Shown here: positions 1 through 3,359 of the stretch, piece after piece
How positions within the stretch are numbered: the first letter of the stretch is position 1
How the letters are laid out: the number at the start of each line of letters is the position of its first letter
Assembly (NCBI GenBank): GCA_021157815.1
Contig: JAGGVT010000028.1
Location: forward strand, 1-6,231
Direction of reading: 5' to 3'
Length of the DNA: 6,231 bases
Origin: a bacterium
Lineage (GTDB): Bacteria > JAJVIF01 > JAGGVT01
Position numbers and translations under genes: made by a program
The notes under the pieces: generated by a model
Told to the model about the DNA's origin: nothing
Seen by the model: the letters and a program-made list of their open reading frames with translations, nothing else
Databases searched by the model: none

Positions 1-51
1 GTTAGCAGGTTAGCAAGTTAGCAGGTTAGTAGGTTAGCAGGTTGGTAAGTT
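1..51. repeat. Octanucleotide tandem repeat, unit GTTAGCAG, cut by the window edge
   Basis: Six consecutive 8-base units occupy 1-48: GTTAGCAG, GTTAGCAA, GTTAGCAG, GTTAGTAG, GTTAGCAG and GTTGGTAA. A partial unit (GTT) follows before the pattern is lost. The copies differ at one to three positions, with more decay towards the 3' end, as in an ageing simple-sequence array. The array begins at base 1, so its true length lies outside the window. An 8-base unit does not keep reading frame and no ORF runs through it, so it is probably intergenic. It lies about 150 bases upstream of the porin promoter and I see no direct regulatory role. Confidence 0.85.
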
Positions 52-115
52 GTACTGTAGATTCTCTCTTCCAAGTCAAAAATAAATTGTAGTAATGCGT
101 GACATATCCCCACAC

Positions 116-127
116 CAGGAATAATTC
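116..127 (+). promoter_or_regulatory. 12-mer CAGGAATAATTC shared with the ferritin operator
   Basis: This 12-mer is identical to 1966-1977, the core of the dyad upstream of the ferritin gene. It contains the small palindrome GAAT-A-ATTC, but unlike the ferritin copy the symmetry does not extend outward. It lies about 78 bases upstream of the porin -35 element, so if it is a protein site it would be a distal one. Calling it a half-conserved operator is inference; the identity itself is directly visible. Confidence 0.25.
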
Positions 128-204
128 AGATCTGGGTTCTTAATGAGAATTAACAAACCTGTGAAAGGTCTGGCATAATGCAAAATAATTTCGCCAAAGA
201 ATGA

Positions 205-233
205 TTGACAATACCAAATGATAGTTATAAAAT
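205..233 (+). promoter_or_regulatory. Sigma-70-type promoter for the SLH porin
   Basis: A perfect -35 hexamer TTGACA (205-210) is followed after exactly 17 bases by TAAAAT (228-233), one mismatch from the -10 consensus, in AT-rich DNA. Transcription would start near 240, giving a leader of about 210 nt before the GTG start at 450. No other hexamer pair of similar quality was found closer to the gene; TATATT at 415-420 lacks a matching -35. Confidence 0.7.
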
Positions 234-286
234 ATACAATCAAATTTAATCAGATCTTAAATGGGGATTTTGAACAAATAACTTGC

Positions 287-345
287 AATTGAATCAAATC
301 CATTGTAAAACATTCTGCGTTAATTAAAATGGATTTGGTTTGATT
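287..345 (+). promoter_or_regulatory. Long stem-loop in the porin 5' leader
   Basis: Bases 287-304 pair with 328-345 over 18 consecutive positions with no bulge: 15 Watson-Crick pairs plus three G-U pairs (294/338, 291/341, 290/342), enclosing a 23-base AT-rich loop. The inner 10 pairs are perfect (CAAATCCATT against AATGGATTTG). The three wobbles pair only in RNA made from the + strand and become A-C mismatches on the other strand, so the structure fits the transcript predicted from the promoter at 205-233. No U-tract follows, so it is not an intrinsic terminator. It ends about 90 nt before the Shine-Dalgarno. A role in mRNA stability, translation control or protein/sRNA binding is inference, and no known riboswitch class was recognised. 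Confidence 0.5.
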
Positions 346-437
346 TAATGTTTGTAATACCAATTAACTTACTGTCGTTCGTTAACTCGGAGACAGCGTT
401 GGTTGATTTGTTTTTATATTACACAATCACAAACCGT

Positions 438-443
438 AGGAGG
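438..443 (+). promoter_or_regulatory. Ribosome binding site AGGAGG that fixes the porin start at GTG 450
   Basis: A consensus AGGAGG is separated by six T residues from GTG at 450. The frame is open back to an ATG at 348, but that ATG has no Shine-Dalgarno. Its added 34 residues would also bury the signal peptide, so GTG 450 is the supported start. Confidence 0.9.
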
Positions 444-449
444 TTTTTT

Positions 450-1853
450 GTGAAAACGAAATTCACAATCGTTACAGTGCTAATTGCATTGTTCCTCCTC
501 ATGCTCGCAGGCATAACGAGTGCGAAATCATTTGATGATGTACCACGTTCGCACTGGGCTTATGACGCTGTCGAGTATCTGGCTTCAAAGGGTTTGGTCG
601 AGGGATTCCCCGATGGCACATATCAGGGTCAAAAAGAAATGACCCGTTATGAGCTGGCAATCCTGGTAGCCAGAGCTTATGCGAAGCTGGAGGAAATGAA
701 GGATGAGAATGTCACCATCGATGTCGAAGCTATTATGAACGACCTGATGGATGAGTTTGAAACCGAGCTGGCTGAAATTCGCGATCTCGTGAAATCGAAC
801 AAAGTTAAGATTGACGACCTTACGAGGAAACTACAGGAAAACTCAGAAGTGGACGCCGATCTTGCCGCGAAACTCGAAAAGCTTGGAAGCAAATTCAAAT
901 TCAACGGAACATTGAAACTCCGTCTGGATGCAAAGTATTACGACCCGGGCAACGCGAGGAGAATTCGACCTCGCTATAGCTTCCGGTTCGACATGAAAGC
1001 GCCGGTTAATGATGAGCTCACTTTCGGTGGCCGTCTCGCAACCGCCGGAAACGGTGGAGCGAATGTTGGCTCCGAGACAACCTTAACCAATGAATTCAGA
1101 ACAAAGGTTTTCGAAATCGAAAGAGCTTATCTCCAGTGGAAGCCTGAAGCATGGCCCAACTGGACAGTCTGGTGCGGCAAGTTCAAACCAAACTGGGCGA
1201 CCCCCAGCAACTTTATTGATTCAGATATCAATATCGAAGGTGTGGCGCAGACATATCGCGCTGATAACTGGGTGGTAAATCTTGCCGAGATGGTTCCAGC
1301 TGACAAAGGAGGATACATCGTGGCTCAGGTGGGAGCAGAGGATCTGTTTACAGACAACCTCGATCTATACCTGACATACCACTATATGTCATCCGGCGCG
1401 TTTGAGACAATCTGGGCGGGTTTCCCGCACTGGTATCGTCTCGATGCCGATGACTACAGCGCAATTGAAGGCTACGGCAAGTACGCGTTTGACTGGATGG
1501 ATTGGCCCATCTTTGTCGAGGCTGCTTACAGGATGAATCTTGCTGACGAATGGGTAACATTCGACTCAGGACTCCAGCAGGCTGCAATGGCGCAAATCAC
1601 AGTGGGTAAAATCAAGGATGTTCACGACTATAACTTCTGGTTGAATTATGGCCGGGTGCTTCCGAACGCAATTGTCCCGCAGTTTGCTCACAGCTCATTT
1701 GGCGTGGATCATCAGACATTCGCGGTTGGCATTGGCTACAAACTCATGGAGCACACACTGTTCAAGCTTATGTATCTCAATGCTGAGAACCTGGTCAGCT
1801 CACCGAATGGTGGATATGACTACGTTTGCGCGGATATCATCACTGATTTCTAA
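450..1853 (+). CDS. SLH-domain outer-membrane porin (S-layer homology + coiled coil + beta-barrel)
   Basis: This encodes a 467-residue exported protein, probably a general diffusion porin that also tethers the outer membrane to the cell wall. Residues 1-25 are a signal peptide (Lys-rich start, hydrophobic core, cleavage expected after TSA). Residues 27 to about 75 form a single SLH domain, with SFDDVP, HWAYDAVEYL, GLVEGFPDGTY and MTRYELA in the usual order. Residues about 76-145 are rich in Glu, Lys and Leu with heptad-like spacing, a likely periplasmic coiled coil. From about 148 to the end, alternating polar/aromatic strands suggest a beta-barrel, and the chain ends in Phe as outer-membrane barrels usually do. 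The layout matches SLH porins of Cyanobacteria (SomA-like), Negativicutes (OmpM-like) and related diderms, where the SLH domain binds a modified wall polymer. It is monocistronic, between its own promoter and terminator. Transport selectivity cannot be read from the sequence. Confidence 0.88.
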   Translation: MKTKFTIVTVLIALFLLMLAGITSAKSFDDVPRSHWAYDAVEYLASKGLVEGFPDGTYQGQKEMTRYELAILVARAYAKLEEMKDENVTIDVEAIMNDLMDEFETELAEIRDLVKSNKVKIDDLTRKLQENSEVDADLAAKLEKLGSKFKFNGTLKLRLDAKYYDPGNARRIRPRYSFRFDMKAPVNDELTFGGRLATAGNGGANVGSETTLTNEFRTKVFEIERAYLQWKPEAWPNWTVWCGKFKPNWATPSNFIDSDINIEGVAQTYRADNWVVNLAEMVPADKGGYIVAQVGAEDLFTDNLDLYLTYHYMSSGAFETIWAGFPHWYRLDADDYSAIEGYGKYAFDWMDWPIFVEAAYRMNLADEWVTFDSGLQQAAMAQITVGKIKDVHDYNFWLNYGRVLPNAIVPQFAHSSFGVDHQTFAVGIGYKLMEHTLFKLMYLNAENLVSSPNGGYDYVCADIITDF

Positions 1854-1881
1854 ATCAGTAATACGCAGCACTGAAACAAAT

Positions 1882-1911
1882 AAGGACCGCAATATTGCGG
1901 TCCTTTTTTTT
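1882..1911 (+). terminator. Strong intrinsic terminator after the porin gene
   Basis: Bases 1882-1905 are a perfect 24-base palindrome (AAGGACCGCAAT followed by its reverse complement). The run of eight T residues spans 1904-1911. In RNA this gives a nine-pair GC-rich stem with a six-base loop and a U-tract. It begins 28 bases after the stop codon and separates the porin from the ferritin unit. The opposite strand lacks a comparable U-tract, so it acts in one direction. Confidence 0.93.
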
Positions 1912-1961
1912 GCTTTTATTTTGATGTCTGACACCGATTGTAAAGAAATATTAGCCGTTTC

Positions 1962-1984
1962 TTATCAGGAATAATTCTTGATAA
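1962..1984. promoter_or_regulatory. Candidate operator: 23-bp near-perfect dyad at the ferritin promoter
   Basis: The site reads TTATCA (1962-1967), one mismatched base, GAAT-A-ATTC (1969-1977), the mismatch partner, then TGATAA (1979-1984). Ten of eleven symmetric positions pair around the central A at 1973. It covers the predicted -35 element (1978-1983), the expected place for a repressor. The gene downstream stores iron, so an iron- or peroxide-responsive regulator is a reasonable guess. However, the site does not match the textbook Fur (TGATAAT-N-ATTATCA) or PerR (TTATAAT-N-ATTATAA) 7-1-7 boxes; it shares only their AT-rich hexamers. It is too far upstream and lacks a U-tract for a terminator. 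Confidence 0.5.
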
Positions 1985-2006
1985 TATTTGATTATTGTGT
2001 TACTAT
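1978..2006 (+). promoter_or_regulatory. Promoter of the ferritin-rubrerythrin unit
   Basis: TTGATA (1978-1983, five of six to consensus) and TACTAT (2001-2006, four of six, with the key first TA and last T) are separated by 17 bases. Initiation would fall near 2013, about 48 nt ahead of the ferritin ATG. The -35 lies inside the right half of the dyad at 1962-1984. The strong terminator at 1882-1911 makes an independent promoter here necessary. Confidence 0.6.
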
Positions 2007-2046
2007 GTGAATGAAATTACTAACGTAAAAGAAAGAGCCTGGACTC

Positions 2047-2052
2047 AAGGAG
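2047..2052 (+). promoter_or_regulatory. Ribosome binding site AAGGAG for ferritin, fixing ATG 2061
   Basis: AAGGAG lies eight bases ahead of ATG 2061. The frame is open upstream to a TTG at 1995, but the extra 22 residues have no counterpart in ferritins. Starting at 2061 puts the iron ligands at exactly the E. coli FtnA numbering. Confidence 0.88.
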
Positions 2053-2060
2053 CCAAATTC

Positions 2061-2576
2061 ATGTTGGACTCAAAGATACAAAACGCTCTTAACGAGCAGG
2101 TAAACGCGGAAATGTTCTCGGCGTACCTCTACCTTGCAATGGTGGCTTATTTCAACGATTTGGGATTATCCGGCTTTGCAGTGTGGATGACATCGCAGGC
2201 ACAGGAGGAAATGGTCCATGCGATGAAATTCTTCAATTACATTGTTGAGCGCGGAGGGCGGATTGAACTTCTACAAATCGAGAAACCGCAAGCGGAATGG
2301 GATTCACCGATTGCGGCGTTTCAGGATGCATACAAGCACGAGCAGTATATAACCGGACGAATCAACGACCTTGTGAATCTTGCGATTGAAATCAAGGATC
2401 ACGCGACGAACCAGATGCTTCAGTGGTTTGTCGAGGAACAGGTTGAGGAAGAGGCAAGCGCTGATGAGGTAGTGCAGAAATTAGCGTATGTCCAGGATGC
2501 CCCCGGAGGCATTTACATGATTGACAAGGAACTCGGCGCACGCGTTCCTCTCTTTACAATGCCAGTAAGGGAATAA
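2061..2576 (+). CDS. ftnA: Bacterial non-heme ferritin, iron storage
   Basis: This is a 171-residue cytoplasmic four-helix-bundle protein expected to build a 24-subunit shell. It oxidises Fe(II) with oxygen or peroxide and stores the ferric mineral. All ferroxidase residues are present at FtnA positions: E17, E50 and H53 (in QEEMVH), E94, Q127 and E130. The third-iron-site residues E49, E126 and E129 and the conserved Y24 are also present. Length is close to the usual 165-170 residues, and the helix E tail is complete through VPLFTM. There is no Met heme ligand pattern that would suggest bacterioferritin and no sign of truncation. It is the first gene of a two-gene unit with the rubrerythrin-like gene 46 nt downstream. 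The promoter and dyad just upstream suggest tight control, plausibly by iron or oxidative stress. The family assignment is firm; the regulator is inference. Confidence 0.97.
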   Translation: MLDSKIQNALNEQVNAEMFSAYLYLAMVAYFNDLGLSGFAVWMTSQAQEEMVHAMKFFNYIVERGGRIELLQIEKPQAEWDSPIAAFQDAYKHEQYITGRINDLVNLAIEIKDHATNQMLQWFVEEQVEEEASADEVVQKLAYVQDAPGGIYMIDKELGARVPLFTMPVRE

Positions 2577-2609
2577 CGACAACTATCTTTGCTGTGTCCA
2601 ATCAAACCC

Positions 2610-2613
2610 GGAG
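2610..2613 (+). promoter_or_regulatory. Ribosome binding site GGAG for the rubrerythrin-like gene
   Basis: GGAG lies nine bases before ATG 2623, twelve before ATG 2626 and twenty-one before ATG 2635. It therefore favours one of the first two tandem ATGs over the third, although the family's conserved region begins only at SVDE just after the third. Confidence 0.65.
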
Positions 2614-2622
2614 AAATGTGCC

Positions 2623-3081
2623 ATGATGATATTCATGTCAGTTGATGAAATTCTTGACTATGCAATTGAAAGAGAGGAGGATGCTGCCAGGTTCTACACT
2701 GACCTCGCTGCGAAAATGGAAAAGCCCGCTTTACAGCAGGTGTTCAGGGATTTTGCGAAGGAGGAGTATATTCACAAGGCAAGGCTTCAGGAAATAAAGA
2801 AAGATAAAACCCTTGAGCCGTCAAAGGAGAAGATACTGAATCTGAAAATTGCTGAATATGTCGAGGAAGTGCAGGAGTCGGACTCCGATTTCAACTATCA
2901 AAAAGCGCTCGTCCTCGCGATGAACAGGGAGAAAAGAGCATATATACTATACTCTAACCTCGCTAACGCAACCGATGATGAGGTTGTGAAGAATGTCTTT
3001 CTCGCACTTGCACAGGAAGAGGCTAAACACAAACTGTTCTTCGAGGTCGAGTATGATGACGTTTATCTCGCTGAAAACTAG
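2623..3081 (+). CDS. Rubrerythrin-type diiron protein without rubredoxin domain (ferritin-like, COG1633 type)
   Basis: This is a 152-residue cytoplasmic ferritin-like protein built from two repeated helix pairs, each with a metal-binding E and an ExxH. The likely ligands are E18 (in AIEREEDAARFY), E48 and H51 (EYIH), E103 (AMNREKRAYILY) and E133 and H136 (EAKH). All six residues of a rubrerythrin-like diiron site are present. There is no C-terminal CxxC pair, and in fact no cysteine, so the rubredoxin electron-transfer domain of classical rubrerythrin is absent; the electron donor must be a separate protein. Known relatives reduce peroxide or act as small oxidases, and the precise activity here is unproven. 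It lies 46 nt after ferritin with no promoter or terminator between, so it is probably co-transcribed and serves oxygen/peroxide defence linked to iron storage. Start choice between 2623 and 2626 is uncertain. Confidence 0.9.
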   Translation: MMIFMSVDEILDYAIEREEDAARFYTDLAAKMEKPALQQVFRDFAKEEYIHKARLQEIKKDKTLEPSKEKILNLKIAEYVEEVQESDSDFNYQKALVLAMNREKRAYILYSNLANATDDEVVKNVFLALAQEEAKHKLFFEVEYDDVYLAEN

Positions 3082-3086
3082 CGTTT

Positions 3087-3106
3087 AATGAATGAAGTCA
3101 TTCATT
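3087..3106 (+). repeat. Small stem-loop just after the rubrerythrin-like gene
   Basis: AATGAATGA (3087-3095) and TCATTCATT (3098-3106) are perfect inverted copies separated by two bases, six bases after the stop codon. In RNA the stem would be about eight A-U-rich pairs with a four-base loop. No T-run follows, so it is a poor intrinsic terminator; it might instead protect the 3' end of the ferritin-rubrerythrin mRNA. Bases 3107-3290 beyond it hold nothing recognisable. Confidence 0.4.
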
Positions 3107-3290
3107 TCCCGGCAAAGGGTCTTTCAAGCCTCTTGTCTTTTTATGCTAATATTGCTAATATTTACACAAGTAGAACTTCAAGGTTGGCTGCATGATTTAT
3201 TGATATTGTCAGGAGGACAATCTGGAAATGTGCAAATAGAGTTGGTAATGTTGTTTTACAAAACTGCAGGATAACAGATTTTATGGCTGT

Positions 3291-3320
3291 TTGGCATTTT
3301 CAAACGCTTTTAAATATATT
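3291..3320 (+). promoter_or_regulatory. Candidate promoter for the large lipoprotein gene
   Basis: TTGGCA (3291-3296, five of six) and TATATT (3315-3320, five of six) are separated by 18 bases in an AT-rich stretch. Transcription would begin near 3327, leaving a leader of roughly 33 nt before ATG 3360. Confidence 0.5.
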
Positions 3321-3348
3321 CATTTTAAAATTTCATTATCAATTGTTT

Positions 3349-3353
3349 AGGAG
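3349..3353 (+). promoter_or_regulatory. Ribosome binding site AGGAG that fixes the lipoprotein start at ATG 3360
   Basis: AGGAG is six bases upstream of ATG 3360. An in-frame TTG at 3354 abuts the Shine-Dalgarno and cannot be the start. ATG 3360 gives a signal peptide of normal length with the lipobox Cys at residue 21. Confidence 0.88.
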
Positions 3354-3359
3354 TTGGAT

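Noticed and set aside
348-449. In-frame upstream extension of the porin from ATG 348 (34 extra residues)
   Set aside because: There is no Shine-Dalgarno before 348, and the extension would displace the signal peptide. AGGAGG at 438-443 with correct spacing to GTG 450 gives a complete, normal signal sequence.
1943-1963. AAGAAA / TTTCTT inverted pair upstream of the ferritin dyad
   Set aside because: It has only six A-T-rich pairs with a nine-base loop and no U-tract. It is far weaker than the adjacent dyad and expected by chance in such sequence.
1648-1974. 108-codon + strand ORF overlapping the porin 3' end
   Set aside because: It is an out-of-frame shadow of the porin that runs through the porin terminator. 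It has no Shine-Dalgarno support and no coding-like composition.
1970-1996. Classical Fur box at the ferritin promoter (AATAAT, GATAAT and ATTATT hexamers)
   Set aside because: The hexamers resemble Fur half-sites, but their spacing and orientation do not form the standard 7-1-7 palindrome. The better symmetry is the 1962-1984 dyad, so I report that instead without naming the regulator.
3092-3274. 60-codon ORF with a hydrophobic segment between the rubrerythrin-like gene and the lipoprotein
   Set aside because: It has no ribosome binding site, and its ATG lies inside the 3087-3106 stem-loop. I see no recognisable motif, and one hydrophobic stretch in AT-rich DNA is expected by chance. It remains possible only as a very low-confidence small membrane peptide.
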